The notes beneath the pieces were generated by a model. That model made no database searches. It worked only from the letters and a program-made list of their open reading frames with translations, and was not told the origin of the DNA. Positions 1 to 9,708 of a stretch of DNA of 64,000 nucleotides are shown here, piece by piece. The translations under genes and the position numbers were made by a program. Numbering within the stretch: the stretch's first letter is position 1; the number at the start of each line of letters is the position of its first letter. Source of the stretch: Gammaproteobacteria bacterium (GTDB lineage Bacteria > Pseudomonadota > Gammaproteobacteria > Steroidobacterales > JABDKV01); the NCBI GenBank assembly GCA_029862165.1, contig JAOTXU010000014.1:25910-89909 (forward strand), written 5' to 3'.

Positions 1-2
1 AG

Positions 3-242
3 GTCAAAGGCCACGGCCCGGGACAGGAAGTCCTGCAAATCGGTAAGGAGAACGTACAGATCACCGCGGTGGAACCGGTAGGCAATTATGCGGTGAGGCT
101 GGTGTTCGACGACGGTCACAACACCGGGCTTTACACCTGGGATGTGCTGCATGATCTGGGTGCCAGTCATAACCACAAATGGCAACACTATCTCGATCGT
201 CTGGTAAAAGCGGGGCACACACGAACGGAGAATTACCGGTGA
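3..242 (+). CDS. DUF971 domain protein, 3' part
   Basis: The reading frame is open from the left edge to a TGA at 240-242 and codes for about 79 residues. The segment around residues 47-60 ([12 protein letters not shown]) followed by a Trp and a basic tail is typical of the C-terminal end of DUF971 proteins, which share the fold of the N-terminal domain of gamma-butyrobetaine hydroxylase. Such genes often stand beside ubiE in gammaproteobacteria. The start lies outside the window. Its stop overlaps the proposed GTG start of ubiE by four bases, so the two are probably translationally coupled. The biochemical role is unknown. Confidence 0.75.
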   Translation, partial: VKGHGPGQEVLQIGKENVQITAVEPVGNYAVRLVFDDGHNTGLYTWDVLHDLGASHNHKWQHYLDRLVKAGHTRTENYR

Positions 243-982
243 GCGGCGAAGTCGACTTCGGCTACGAAAAAGTCACGCCATCCGAAAAGGAACAACGTGT
301 ACGCGGTGTCTTCGACTCAGTCGCCGACCGCTATGATTTGATGAACGACCTGATGTCGCTCGGCGTGCACAGGCTATGGAAACGCTTTTTTGTCGAGCAG
401 TCAGGTGTACGTCCCGGACAGTCGGTGCTCGATCTGGCTGGTGGTACTGGAGACATCGCACAACGGATGGCCCGGCGTGTGGGCAGCGACGGTCGCGTCA
501 TAATCGCCGATATCAACGACTCCATGCTGATTGAGGGCCGCAAACGGCTCATCGATGAAGGCGTTTCGGGCAACGTGCATTACCTGCAGGTCAACGCAGA
601 GCACCTGCCTTTTGATGACAGCGAATTTCACTGTGTCACGATTGCTTTTGGCCTGCGTAACGTAACGGACAAGAGCAAGGCGCTGGCAGAAATGTTCCGC
701 GTGTTGCGTTTTGGCGGTCGCGTGATGATTCTGGAGTTTTCCCACCCGACTACAACAGCACTAAAAACCGTTTACGACGCGTATTCTTTCCAGGTCTTGC
801 CGAAGTTGGGTCAACTTGTGGCCGGCGATGCTGACAGCTACCGCTATCTGGCTGAATCGATACGCATGCACCCGGATCAGGATACATTGTTGTCCATGTT
901 GGAAGATGCCGGTTTTGAGCGCTGTCGTTATCACAACCTGACCGGTGGCATCGTTGCCGTGCATAGTGGGTATCGCTTGTGA
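239..982 (+). CDS. ubiE: ubiquinone/menaquinone C-methyltransferase UbiE
   Basis: SAM-dependent C-methyltransferase of the ubiquinone pathway (and menaquinone if made), acting at the cytosolic membrane face. The sequence shows the UbiE N-terminal signature [18 protein letters not shown], the SAM-binding loop LDLAGGTGD, and the late motif [10 protein letters not shown] chose the GTG at 239 (247 residues, close to the usual length of about 250) because GGAG lies 7 bases upstream and it makes a GTGA overlap with the preceding stop. An in-frame ATG at 179 would add 20 residues deep inside the upstream gene and has no visible ribosome site. First of three ubi genes in one unit. Confidence 0.93.
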   Translation: MSGEVDFGYEKVTPSEKEQRVRGVFDSVADRYDLMNDLMSLGVHRLWKRFFVEQSGVRPGQSVLDLAGGTGDIAQRMARRVGSDGRVIIADINDSMLIEGRKRLIDEGVSGNVHYLQVNAEHLPFDDSEFHCVTIAFGLRNVTDKSKALAEMFRVLRFGGRVMILEFSHPTTTALKTVYDAYSFQVLPKLGQLVAGDADSYRYLAESIRMHPDQDTLLSMLEDAGFERCRYHNLTGGIVAVHSGYRL

Positions 983-1572
983 ATCGCGATCCTCTGCTCG
1001 AGCCATTACGCAGGCTGTTAAACCGGCAAATCGAACGGTCCACACCGGCACGTAATCAAGTACAGGCGTTACAAGACCGCACACTGGCCATTCGTTTACG
1101 TAACACCGTCCTGACGCTTTATCTAACTGTCACTGACGGTCAGCTCGAACTCAGTCGCAGCTACGACACCGACCCTGACGTCATTCTGGATACGACGCCC
1201 CTGGGTCTGGCGGAACTGGCGCGTGGTACGTTATCCGATGGGCGTATAGACATGACCGGTGACCCGGTGATCGCCCGGCACTTCCAGGAACTGTTACAAC
1301 ATACTCATCCAGACTGGGAAGAAGAACTATCGCGTCTGGTCGGGGACGTGGCTGCACATCAGGTTGGCAATCTGTTTCGCAGCGTGCTGGCTTTCGGGCA
1401 ACGGGCCGCTGATTCGATGTCACGCAACACGGCTGAGTATATCCAGGAAGAAAGCCGTGACGTTCCGGCCCGTAGCGAAATCGAAGGTTTTGGTGAGGGC
1501 GTGTCGTCGATTTCGGAGAAAGTCGAAACACTTGCTCGTCGCATCGATAAACTGATGTCGAAGTCGCCGTGA
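979..1572 (+). CDS. ubiJ: ubiquinone biosynthesis accessory factor UbiJ
   Basis: UbiJ is an SCP2-domain lipid-binding protein that holds hydrophobic ubiquinone intermediates for the soluble Ubi enzyme complex. The 197-residue protein has an N-terminal SCP2-like half (to about residue 110, with the [13 protein letters not shown] and [13 protein letters not shown] segments) and a charged helical C-terminal tail ending in a probable coiled coil ([18 protein letters not shown]). The GTG start at 979 overlaps the ubiE stop as GTGA, and its own stop overlaps the ubiB start in the same way. The position between ubiE and ubiB is the standard gammaproteobacterial arrangement and supports the call more than sequence alone. 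Confidence 0.88.
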   Translation: MNRDPLLEPLRRLLNRQIERSTPARNQVQALQDRTLAIRLRNTVLTLYLTVTDGQLELSRSYDTDPDVILDTTPLGLAELARGTLSDGRIDMTGDPVIARHFQELLQHTHPDWEEELSRLVGDVAAHQVGNLFRSVLAFGQRAADSMSRNTAEYIQEESRDVPARSEIEGFGEGVSSISEKVETLARRIDKLMSKSP

Positions 1573-3221
1573 TTGTTCGACCGCGACATCTACTGCGACT
1601 GATCGGCATTTATCGCGTACTGGTACGCCACGATCTGGAAGAGATCGCACTGGCGACACATATGCTCGGTCCGCTGCGTTACCTGGGTTTTTTATCACCG
1701 AGTACGTGGTCGTGGCTCAAACGGGAGAAAAAACCACGCGGCGCGCGGATTCGTCGTGCGCTGGAAGACCTGGGTCCCATTTTCGTGAAGTTTGGGCAGG
1801 CGTTATCGACACGCCCGGATTTGTTGCCGGCTGATATCGCCCTGGAATTAGCCAGGCTGCAGGACGACGTTCCACCTTTCCCCGGTAGCGAGGCGATGAA
1901 GATCATCGCAACGGCCTATGGTCGCCCGGCCAGGGAAGTCTTTGCCGACTTCGACGAAAAGCCGCTGGCGTCGGCTTCTATCGCTCAGGTACATGCGGCG
2001 ACCTTACACGATGGAAAGAAAGTCGTAGTCAAAGTGTTGCGTCCAAAGGTACACGAGACTATCGATCGCGATCTTGGCGTATTACATGCCATAGCTGCAC
2101 TGGCCGAAACGTATTGGGAACAAAGCAGGCGGTTTCGCCCGGCCGATGTCGTTGATGAATACGACAAAACAATTACCGACGAACTCGATCTGCTGCGCGA
2201 AGCCGCCAACGCCGCACAACTGAGACGTAATTTTGCAGACGGCAAAAAACTCTACGTGCCGGAAGTTTACTGGGACTACTGCCGAAAAGACGTGATGGTC
2301 ATGGAACGCATCAGTGGCGTTCCCGTCAGTGATATTGAAACGCTGCGGGCCAACAACGTAGATCTGTCTGTGCTTGCCGAGTACGGTGTAGAGATATTCT
2401 TCACCCAGGTCTTTAAACACAACTTTTTCCATGCCGACATGCACCCCGGCAATATCTTTGTGGATATATCGAACCCCGCTCAACCGACTTATATCTCTGT
2501 CGATTTCGGTATCGTCGGCACACTGACGCCACGCGATCAGCATTATCTCGCCGGCAATCTGTTGGCTTTTTTCAAGCGCGACTACAACAAAGTCGCGGCA
2601 TTACACATCGAGTCCGGTTGGGTGCCCGAAAGTACGCGCGTTGATGAATTCGAGTCTGCAATACGTACCGTCAGCGAACCTATTTTCAATAAGCCGCTAA
2701 AAGAGATTTCGTTCGGACACTTTCTGGTGCGTTTGTTCCAGGTTGCACGCCGCTTCGATATGCCCGTGCAGCCACAGTTGGTCTTGCTGCAAAAAACGCT
2801 TCTGAACATCGAAGGACTGGGTCGTCAACTCTATCCGGACCTCGATCTTTGGAAGACGGCCAAACCGTTTTTGGAAAACTGGATGACCGACCAGGCCAGC
2901 GGACGCGAGATATTCAACCGGCTACGCGAAACCTGGCCCGAACTGGGCGAGTCGCTGCAACAAGTCCCCCAGTGGGCGATCACGACACTACAACACGCCG
3001 CCGAAGGACGACTGAAGATGCAGGTCGATACACCGGGACTGGAGAAACTTCGTGATGAAATTCAGGAAAGCTCACGCCAGCGTAACCTGCATATCGTCGG
3101 CGGCTCACTGCTCGCGGGTGGTGCGTTGCTCGTCGGTCTGGCAGTCGGTCCCGCATGGCTGGGCTGGTTGAGCATTGTTGCCGGCCCGCTGACCTGGGTT
3201 TATGCCATGTTAAGCCGCTAG
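1569..3221 (+). CDS. ubiB: atypical protein kinase-like UbiB (ADCK family)
   Basis: Membrane-bound ATPase/kinase-like protein needed for ubiquinone synthesis. Visible motifs are the family KxGQ motif (FVKFGQALSTRPDLLP, near residue 77), the alanine-rich nucleotide loop (ASASIAQVHAA), the catalytic-loop equivalent FFHADMHPGNIF and the metal-binding DFG (VDFGIVG). The last 40 residues form two hydrophobic helices, the UbiB membrane anchor. The length of 550 residues is normal. The GTG start overlaps the ubiJ stop by four bases. This gene closes the ubi unit; no clear terminator is seen in the 79 bases before the next gene. Confidence 0.95.
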   Translation: MIVRPRHLLRLIGIYRVLVRHDLEEIALATHMLGPLRYLGFLSPSTWSWLKREKKPRGARIRRALEDLGPIFVKFGQALSTRPDLLPADIALELARLQDDVPPFPGSEAMKIIATAYGRPAREVFADFDEKPLASASIAQVHAATLHDGKKVVVKVLRPKVHETIDRDLGVLHAIAALAETYWEQSRRFRPADVVDEYDKTITDELDLLREAANAAQLRRNFADGKKLYVPEVYWDYCRKDVMVMERISGVPVSDIETLRANNVDLSVLAEYGVEIFFTQVFKHNFFHADMHPGNIFVDISNPAQPTYISVDFGIVGTLTPRDQHYLAGNLLAFFKRDYNKVAALHIESGWVPESTRVDEFESAIRTVSEPIFNKPLKEISFGHFLVRLFQVARRFDMPVQPQLVLLQKTLLNIEGLGRQLYPDLDLWKTAKPFLENWMTDQASGREIFNRLRETWPELGESLQQVPQWAITTLQHAAEGRLKMQVDTPGLEKLRDEIQESSRQRNLHIVGGSLLAGGALLVGLAVGPAWLGWLSIVAGPLTWVYAMLSR

Positions 3222-3300
3222 TCATTCCCTTGACGGCGCATGCCGGCAGACTTCCCGTCTTATTTCTAAAGTCTAGAGAACTCTCAGGAACGAGGTCGCA

Positions 3301-5097
3301 ATGTCTTTGTTAGCACAGTCTGTCATTTTCCTGGCCGCGGCAACTTTTGTCGTACCACTGTCGAAGCGCCTGGGCTTCGGGTCGGTGATCGGTTACCTGG
3401 TCGCCGGAATACTGCTCGGCCCGTGGGGCGTGGGATTGGTCTCCGATGTCGAGGCGGTGCTGCATTTCGCCGAGATCGGTGTGGTCATGCTGTTGTTTGT
3501 GATTGGCCTTGAATTACAACCCGCTCGTTTACGCGTACTGCGCCGGTCGGTCTTTGGTCTGGGTCTGGCGCAAGTGTTTATTACCGGCGGTGTGCTGACG
3601 CTGCTGGCGCAATACTGGATACAGGATTGGCCCGCCGCGGTAGTCGTCGGATTTGGCTTGTCGTTATCGAGTACCGCATTCGTACTGCAGATGCTGGCCG
3701 AAAAGAAAGACCTGCGTAGTCTTGCTGGGCGAGCGTCGTTCGGCGTGTTGTTGTTTCAGGACCTGGCCGTAATACCGCTCATTGCGTTGGTCCCCTACCT
3801 GGCCTCCGCCGGAGCACAGGAAACGACTGACATGCCGGTATTGTTGGGGCTGGCAAAATCGGCCGCCGTGCTGGCGGTGTTTGTCGTCGGTGGCCGCTAT
3901 CTGTTGCGTCCGTTGTTGCGTCTTGCGGCATCGGCACAAATGCAGGAAGTCTTTACCGCTGCGACATTATTGCTCGTGCTGGGATCCGCCGTACTGATGG
4001 AATCGCTGGGTCTGTCGATGGGTCTGGGCGCATTCCTTGCCGGCGTGCTGGTTGCAGATTCCGAATTCAGTTACCAGCTCGAAAGCGATATCCAGCCATT
4101 CAAGGGATTGCTGCTCGGTCTGTTCTTCGTTGCTGTGGGCATGTCAGCCAACCTGGGTTTGTTGCTTACCGAACCCATAACGATAGTTGCGATAACTTTA
4201 GGCCTGATCCTGGTCAAGACGCTGGTTCTGATCCCGGTGGGCAGACTCTACGGATTGACGAGCCGCGACAGCATCAAGCTCGGTGTCATCCTGGCGCAGG
4301 GTGGCGAGTTTGCATTTGTGTTGTTTACGCTCGCCATATCACAAGGATTGTTGGATACAGAACTCACGGGCAGACTCATACTTGCAGTCACGCTCTCCAT
4401 GGCACTAACACCTTTTCTTTACCTCGCAGGCATCAAAGCCGGTGGAGCAATGAGCGGCAAACTAAAAGACAAACGACCCTTCGATGCCGTCGCTGATACC
4501 GATCATGATGTCATCATTGCCGGTTTTGGACGTTTCGGTCAGATCGTCGCACGTATCCTCACTATGAAGCAGATACGATTCACAGCCCTGGAAAATAGCA
4601 CCGAGCAGGTCGATTTCGTGCGCCGCTATGGAAGTAAGATCTACTACGGCGATGCCGCAAATATCGAACTGCTGCGCTCAGCACAGGTCGACAAGGCCAA
4701 AGTGTTCGTATTGGCCGTCAACAATGTCGAAGTGTCGATGCGCATCGCATCCGTCGTGAAGCAGCATTTTCCGAATATTGCGATCTATGCACGCGCGCGC
4801 AATCGGCAACATGCCTTCGCGCTTATGGACCTGGGCGTGGCCGGTCTAATCCGCGACACGCTGCTATCGAGTATCGAGTTTAGTCGCGACATACTCGTTC
4901 GGCTGGGCGACACGCCGGAAAATGCGCAGGCTACGGCTGCATTGTTCCGCGAACACGACGAAAAGACGCTGCAAAAACAACACGCTATTCATCATGATGA
5001 AGAAGCGCTGATTCAGTCGGCAAAGGAGGCCAATGCGCAATTGCGGCGGGTATTTGATATGGATGCCAGCGCTCTCGCTGACACGGCAGCGGGCTGA
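3301..5097 (+). CDS. CPA2 cation:proton antiporter with TrkA-N domain (KefB/KefC-like)
   Basis: Monovalent cation/proton antiporter of the inner membrane, probably K+ efflux. Residues 1 to about 385 are a chain of hydrophobic helices with the family segment GFGLSLSSTAFVLQ and LGAFLAGVLVADSEF. From about residue 400 a cytosolic RCK/TrkA-N domain begins (DVIIAGFGRFGQIVARIL, a GxGxxG dinucleotide fold), as in KefB and KefC. The E. coli Kef proteins are gated by glutathione; whether that applies here cannot be read from the sequence. At 598 residues it is the usual length. The upstream stretch CTCAGGAACGAGG holds a ribosome site. The exact ion is not known. Confidence 0.9.
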   Translation: MSLLAQSVIFLAAATFVVPLSKRLGFGSVIGYLVAGILLGPWGVGLVSDVEAVLHFAEIGVVMLLFVIGLELQPARLRVLRRSVFGLGLAQVFITGGVLTLLAQYWIQDWPAAVVVGFGLSLSSTAFVLQMLAEKKDLRSLAGRASFGVLLFQDLAVIPLIALVPYLASAGAQETTDMPVLLGLAKSAAVLAVFVVGGRYLLRPLLRLAASAQMQEVFTAATLLLVLGSAVLMESLGLSMGLGAFLAGVLVADSEFSYQLESDIQPFKGLLLGLFFVAVGMSANLGLLLTEPITIVAITLGLILVKTLVLIPVGRLYGLTSRDSIKLGVILAQGGEFAFVLFTLAISQGLLDTELTGRLILAVTLSMALTPFLYLAGIKAGGAMSGKLKDKRPFDAVADTDHDVIIAGFGRFGQIVARILTMKQIRFTALENSTEQVDFVRRYGSKIYYGDAANIELLRSAQVDKAKVFVLAVNNVEVSMRIASVVKQHFPNIAIYARARNRQHAFALMDLGVAGLIRDTLLSSIEFSRDILVRLGDTPENAQATAALFREHDEKTLQKQHAIHHDEEALIQSAKEANAQLRRVFDMDASALADTAAG

Positions 5098-5218
5098 ATG
5101 AAGCAGGTGTTCTGACGGTCTACGTAACAAATGACCTTGCGACTATGTGTTGTCTGCTTGCAGTGAGTTCCCGATGATCAATGTTGCCAGTCGTTTCGAA
5201 CACCAAACCCGATATTCA

Positions 5219-6217
5219 TTACCGCTTCTCATATATCTTCTGACACCAAGTCGCTTGAAGTTTTTTCCAACAATACGAATCAACGGCCAATTGGCGCGAA
5301 TTTCTACTCATTTCCGCAACCGTCTGTTCGTCGGTAGTTTCCAACAAATGAAGTAGCTCTTCATCTGTCGAATATCGAAAACCATTCTTTGAGTCGACGA
5401 TATAGTCCTCGAACGTCTTTTTGTTGTTGCAAAGAACAGAAACCCCGCAAGCCATACTTTCTAACAGACAGGTTAGACCGGCTGGCTCAGAACTTTTTGT
5501 TATCGGAATAAGGCAACGGCGGGCTCGGGCATATAGGTTGGGCAGTTCCCGATGGGGTACACGCAACGCAACGCCGACCCGACCAGGATAGGCTTGTTCG
5601 AGCTCATAGTAACGGTCTGCAATTTTCGCCCGGTTGGTGAGCCTCAGGATACGCAGTTCGGTATTGGCAAGAATAGACTCGACCGTCTCTTCATCACGAA
5701 AAGCGTCGCCGGGAATGATTAGATCTGTACGGTCTTCTGGCGCTACACTGCGTGGACAAAAATAGTCCGTGTCCACGCCAAACGGAACGAACACAACCTT
5801 TTCTTCAGGCACGTCCAGCTGTTTGGTGAGTTGCCTGGATGTAATCGTGTCATTAGTAAGGACAACGTCAAATCGCCACAGCAAGTATTGGAGCATCCTT
5901 TGCCGCATTTTCGTTCTAGGCAACGACCATGCCAGGAATATCTTGCGAGACTTCCGTTTAAAGCTTGCCAGAGCGGAGGCTACCGAAAAAGTCATTCCAA
6001 AAACCGTTTGATTCTCACGGTGAATTTGGACGTCCCATAATCGCTGCAGCTCATTTTCTGGGCCGTCTAGATAACGGAGGCTGTCGCCGTTTCCGATAGC
6101 GCAGGATTCGAGTACGAGCCACATACTCATATACGCACCTCGCGCGCTCGCCTTATTGAGCGGGGCTAATTGGCCAGTTCTTCGGTATTCCTTCAGTACC
6201 AGCATTAACTCTGACAC
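5219..6217 (-). CDS. glycosyltransferase family 4-like
   Basis: Likely transfers a sugar from a nucleotide donor to a surface glycan. The C-terminal half has the GT4 layout: an acceptor/donor linker at VVFVPFGVDTDYF, then the E-x7-E donor motif (EPAGLTCLLESMACG) and a closing helix with NGFRYSTDEELL. At 332 residues it is short for GT4, and the usual N-terminal first strand with a glycine loop is not evident. The start is uncertain: GTG at 6217 or ATG at 6205; the frame is closed by TAA just upstream. Base composition is visibly more AT-rich than the ubi genes, as in the adjacent FkbM gene, suggesting acquisition together. The acceptor is unknown. Confidence 0.78.
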   Translation of the reverse strand: MSELMLVLKEYRRTGQLAPLNKASARGAYMSMWLVLESCAIGNGDSLRYLDGPENELQRLWDVQIHRENQTVFGMTFSVASALASFKRKSRKIFLAWSLPRTKMRQRMLQYLLWRFDVVLTNDTITSRQLTKQLDVPEEKVVFVPFGVDTDYFCPRSVAPEDRTDLIIPGDAFRDEETVESILANTELRILRLTNRAKIADRYYELEQAYPGRVGVALRVPHRELPNLYARARRCLIPITKSSEPAGLTCLLESMACGVSVLCNNKKTFEDYIVDSKNGFRYSTDEELLHLLETTDEQTVAEMSRNSRQLAVDSYCWKKLQATWCQKIYEKR

Positions 6218-6476
6218 CTGAACCGCAGAGCGCCATTATTCGACGCCTTTGAGCTCGATTATTTGTGAAGTTCGCCTATACCCCAAGTGCGCGCGTTGCG
6301 CCTTGACCACACGTATAAGTACACCATAACATCTGGTCTACGGAAGAGGCCCCGGCAAAGGACTTTTGGGGTGGTATGGCATTAAGTCGTTGCGTCCTTC
6401 ATCGAGAATTCGATTCGCGTCGTATACGGTCACTTTTCGGCTGGTTGGAATTCGTCATTTCTAGCCGAGCGGGCTC

Positions 6477-7229
6477 ATGAGATACATAAAGGATGTGTTA
6501 AAACGAAGCCCTCTCTTAAACGCGATACTGCGGCCAATCTACTATAAGTTACAAGGTGGCCCAACCGTTTGCTTCGACGCGCTTACGAAGGACCAAATAA
6601 GAAACTATGTGGGCAAAAACGATCCCGTGATACTTGAAATCGGCTGTAACGACGGAGAGGATACACTGGGATTTCTGCAAGTATTCGATAATCCCAAAAT
6701 TTATTGTTTCGAACCCGACCCGCGAGCGTATCGTCGCTTTAAGCAACAGCTTGGGCATCGACTAAATGTTCGAATCTTCAATATCGCGCTTAGCGATAGG
6801 AATGGTGAGATAACATTCTACCAAAGCGGCGGTAATATTGGAGATTTCGTTCAAGAACGGCCAGAGGGGTGGGATCTGTCCGGTTCTATTTACAAGCCCA
6901 AAAATCATTCGAAGATGTTACCGGGTATTTCGTTCCCCGCTGAAATTCAGGTTCCAACCAAGACGCTTGATACATGGTGTGAAGAGCAAAGTATTAATTC
7001 CATCGATTTTATTTGGATGGATGTGCAGGGTGCTGAAAGAAGTGTTTTGAGTGGTGGCGCAGTCACGCTGCGCAAGACGCGCTATTTATATACTGAATAC
7101 AGCAATCATGAACTTTACGAGGGACAAGCCTCATTGCAGGAAATTCTCGATCATCTCTCGACCTTCACACTCGTAACTCGCTATCCTGGCGACATATTGC
7201 TGAAGAATGAGCATGTTGCCACCCAGTGA
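6477..7229 (+). CDS. FkbM family SAM-dependent methyltransferase
   Basis: Predicted O-methyltransferase of the FkbM family, which often modifies sugars of surface polysaccharides or secondary metabolites. Motifs: SAM-binding strand-loop VILEIGCNDGEDTLGFL (about residues 50-67), acidic ribose-contact strand IYCFEPDPRAYRRF, the NIALSDRNGEITFY segment typical of FkbM proteins, and the late strand IDFIWMDVQGAE. It is 250 residues, a normal length. It is divergent from the GT4-like gene across a 258-base gap with no other recognisable feature, and shares its AT-richer composition. The pair may be what remains of a glycan cluster; the substrate is unknown. Confidence 0.85.
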   Translation: MRYIKDVLKRSPLLNAILRPIYYKLQGGPTVCFDALTKDQIRNYVGKNDPVILEIGCNDGEDTLGFLQVFDNPKIYCFEPDPRAYRRFKQQLGHRLNVRIFNIALSDRNGEITFYQSGGNIGDFVQERPEGWDLSGSIYKPKNHSKMLPGISFPAEIQVPTKTLDTWCEEQSINSIDFIWMDVQGAERSVLSGGAVTLRKTRYLYTEYSNHELYEGQASLQEILDHLSTFTLVTRYPGDILLKNEHVATQ

Positions 7230-7335
7230 GAATACAAAGACCAAAACACCAGATCCGAGCGAGACAACCCCAGACAAGCCAAAAACCGGCGCGCACACGG
7301 AAGAGTGAGGCTGGTTTCGCTATGGTAACGCGACC

Positions 7336-8265
7336 ATGAGCAGTCGTCTTATAGTGTTCGCTTTGATTACTGCGCTTGCCGGCGTTGCCGCGGCGCAGTC
7401 TATCTATCGTTATCAGGACGACGACGGCCGCTGGCACTACACCGACCGGCCACCGAAAGACGGCCGCGAGGCAACGATCGACGTCGTCAAGCAGATCAAC
7501 CTGGATCCAAAGGTCATAGTCACCCGGGAAAAGATCGATGGCGGAACCACGGTCTATGCCAACAATCAATACCACGGCGCAGTTGAGTTCGAGATTCGTC
7601 TTTTCGACACTCAAAACATTGGTGGTGGCGTGGAAACAGACGTGACACGCGTCGTTCTTCCGCCGGCAGAAAAGACTCCAGTATTGAAATTGGCGGCTGC
7701 ACGGGCCGATGCCGGCATGTCGTTCCGCTACGAATACAAATACATGCTCGGTGAACCCCAAGCAAGACACGCGTCCGACTATTTATATCGTGTGCCCTAC
7801 GCTGTGGCGCAACGTTTCAGGGTGAGCCAGGCCTATCCGATGGCTATTACACACAATGCTTCCGAGAGCCAGTACGCGGTAGATTTTGTAATGCCGGTGG
7901 GCACCGCGATTCATGCGGCCCGTGACGGTACAGTCGTCGCCATAGCGTTTCGTTCATTCAGCGGCGGAACAGATGCGGAGGATGCACCGAAAGCGAACAT
8001 CGTCCGGATCGTACACGATGACGGCACCATAGCCACTTATGCGCATTTGCGCCTGGACTCAGTGCGCGTTCGCCCGGGCGATACTGTGCAACGTGGCGAA
8101 TACATCGCCGATTCCGGCAATACGGGTTTTAGCTCCGGTCCACACCTGCACTTTGCTGTCGGACATAACACCGGCTTCAACCTTGAATCGGTACCGATCC
8201 ATTTCCTGGGTCCTGGTGGCAAGCCGGTCGTTGCCAAAAGCGGGCAGGAATTGCTCGCTCACTGA
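7336..8265 (+). CDS. secreted M23 (LytM) metallopeptidase with DUF4124 domain
   Basis: Probable periplasmic peptidoglycan endopeptidase. Residues 1-20 form a signal peptide ending in AAAQS. Next is a DUF4124 segment (IYRYQDDDGRWHYTDRPP), a middle beta domain, and from about residue 165 the LytM domain. Zinc ligands appear intact: His and Asp in THNASESQYAVDF, and the HxH pair in GPHLHFAVG, with the catalytic YAHL between them. So unlike EnvC in this window it should be catalytic. The start ATG at 7336 gives the signal peptide. Its 3' end overlaps the convergent glutathione transferase gene by 7 bases, leaving no room for a separate terminator. Confidence 0.9.
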   Translation: MSSRLIVFALITALAGVAAAQSIYRYQDDDGRWHYTDRPPKDGREATIDVVKQINLDPKVIVTREKIDGGTTVYANNQYHGAVEFEIRLFDTQNIGGGVETDVTRVVLPPAEKTPVLKLAAARADAGMSFRYEYKYMLGEPQARHASDYLYRVPYAVAQRFRVSQAYPMAITHNASESQYAVDFVMPVGTAIHAARDGTVVAIAFRSFSGGTDAEDAPKANIVRIVHDDGTIATYAHLRLDSVRVRPGDTVQRGEYIADSGNTGFSSGPHLHFAVGHNTGFNLESVPIHFLGPGGKPVVAKSGQELLAH

Positions 8266-8930
8266 TTGCCCGCTTCTTCGCACTCGATAATCTCGGTCTC
8301 AGCGGCCGCCATCTCACACCATTCTAATGCCAGCGGGTCAGTTGCAACGGTGGCTGCGTACTTGCTTGCGAAGCCAACCAGACCGATGGCGTAGGTCACG
8401 AAACGCAGCGCCACCGGAACATAGAAACAGTCCGCCGCACTGAATTCGCCGAATAGCCAAGGCCCGTGCTTCGTCTGTGGGCCTGCCGCCTCACGACAGT
8501 CATGCCAGATAGCAGAAACACGCTGGATATCGCCCACCGTTTCCTGATCCAGTTCTACCTGGCGCCCACGCGCGCGGGCATTGAGTGGCAATGCGGTTCG
8601 CAACGCCGGAAAACCGGCGTGCATCTCGGCGCAAACCGAACGCGCCATCGTCCGCAGACGTTGACTGGACGGCCACAGTTCAGCATCGGGATAACGCTCT
8701 GCAAGGTACTCACAGATCGCCAGGGTGTCCCATATTACCAGGCCTTCGTGATGCAACACGGGCACTTTTCGTGTCGGCGAATACTCGCCGATTCTTTCTT
8801 CGAACTCTGGCGTGTCCAGCGGCAAACGTAAAAGAGAAAAATCAGTGCCCGTGCGTTTCAGCGCCAACCAGGCACGCATGGACCAGGAAGAATAGTTGAT
8901 GTTACCAATTACCAGTGTTGTATCAGACAT
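8259..8930 (-). CDS. glutathione S-transferase family protein
   Basis: Thioredoxin-fold N-terminal domain (about 1-80) with the NINYSSWSMRAWLALKR segment, where the Ser-Ser-Trp-Ser motif is the expected glutathione-activating region, and VPVLHHEGLVIWDTLAICEYL, the glutathione-binding cis-Pro and Glu/Ser motif. The C-terminal half is the all-helical GST domain (FGEFSAADCFYVPVALRF). I chose the ATG at 8930 (MSDTTLVIG); four more residues are possible from 8942. It overlaps the trpA 3' end by eight bases and so is read as the last gene of the trp transcript, although nothing links it to tryptophan. The substrate is unknown. Confidence 0.88.
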   Translation of the reverse strand: MSDTTLVIGNINYSSWSMRAWLALKRTGTDFSLLRLPLDTPEFEERIGEYSPTRKVPVLHHEGLVIWDTLAICEYLAERYPDAELWPSSQRLRTMARSVCAEMHAGFPALRTALPLNARARGRQVELDQETVGDIQRVSAIWHDCREAAGPQTKHGPWLFGEFSAADCFYVPVALRFVTYAIGLVGFASKYAATVATDPLALEWCEMAAAETEIIECEEAGNQ

Positions 8931-9708
8931 TATCTTTGCCACCGAGCGATTTCAGGAAGGCCTGCAGATCGCCTTCCTGTTCCAATACTTCGACCAATGC
9001 CGAGCCGACAATAACACCGTCGGCATGCGCGCCGATTTCCCGAACCTGGGCGGCGTCGCGTATGCCAAAACCCGCGCACACCGGTAAGGACGAAACGCTG
9101 CGCACCCGGTCCAGGTAAGCCAGCATGGCTGCATGGTCTGCTTGTTTCTCACCACCGGTGACACCGGTGACAGTTACCGCATAAACGAAACCAGCACTCG
9201 CCTTGCACAACAAGCGCATGCGATCGTCAGTCGTGACTGGCGAAACCAGTTGTACAAGCGCCAATCCCTGCGGTTCCAGTTCGGCTCGTATTGGCGCACT
9301 TTCCTCATAGGGCAGATCGGGAACAATAAAACCGGCAACACCAGCCGATGGGCACCGTTCGGCCAATGTCTTGTAGCCCATTGTTAGCAGCGGGTTGAGA
9401 TAGCTCATCAGTAACACTGGCGTACTGCGGTGCGATGCGCTTTGCTGAAGGGCGTCGAGAATCCAGTTAAGCGTGACCCCGGCCTTAAGTGCAACCTCGC
9501 TGGAACGTTGTATCGTTACACCGTCGGCCAGTGGATCGGTAAACGGTACACCGAGCTCAATAACGTCCGCGGTACGCTCGAGTATCAACAAATGATCTTC
9601 GAATCCTTCGCGGTTAGGGTGACCGGCCGTCATAAAGGGAATTAGTGCCGGGCGCCCGTCTGCATTGGCGGCCTTGATTGCGGCAGTAATGCTTGCAGCG
9701 CCACTCAA
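8923..9708 (-). CDS. trpA: tryptophan synthase alpha subunit
   Basis: Cleaves indole-3-glycerol phosphate to indole and glyceraldehyde 3-phosphate, passing indole to TrpB through a tunnel. Catalytic residues are seen: Glu in VIELGVPFTDPLADG and the Asp of the same loop, with the phosphate-binding GFGIRDAAQV and GVIVGSALVE near the C-terminus. The length of 261 residues is normal. The start overlaps the trpB stop by four bases (ATGA), typical of the stoichiometric alpha/beta pair. Last biosynthetic gene of the trp operon. Confidence 0.97.
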   Translation of the reverse strand: MSGAASITAAIKAANADGRPALIPFMTAGHPNREGFEDHLLILERTADVIELGVPFTDPLADGVTIQRSSEVALKAGVTLNWILDALQQSASHRSTPVLLMSYLNPLLTMGYKTLAERCPSAGVAGFIVPDLPYEESAPIRAELEPQGLALVQLVSPVTTDDRMRLLCKASAGFVYAVTVTGVTGGEKQADHAAMLAYLDRVRSVSSLPVCAGFGIRDAAQVREIGAHADGVIVGSALVEVLEQEGDLQAFLKSLGGKDNV

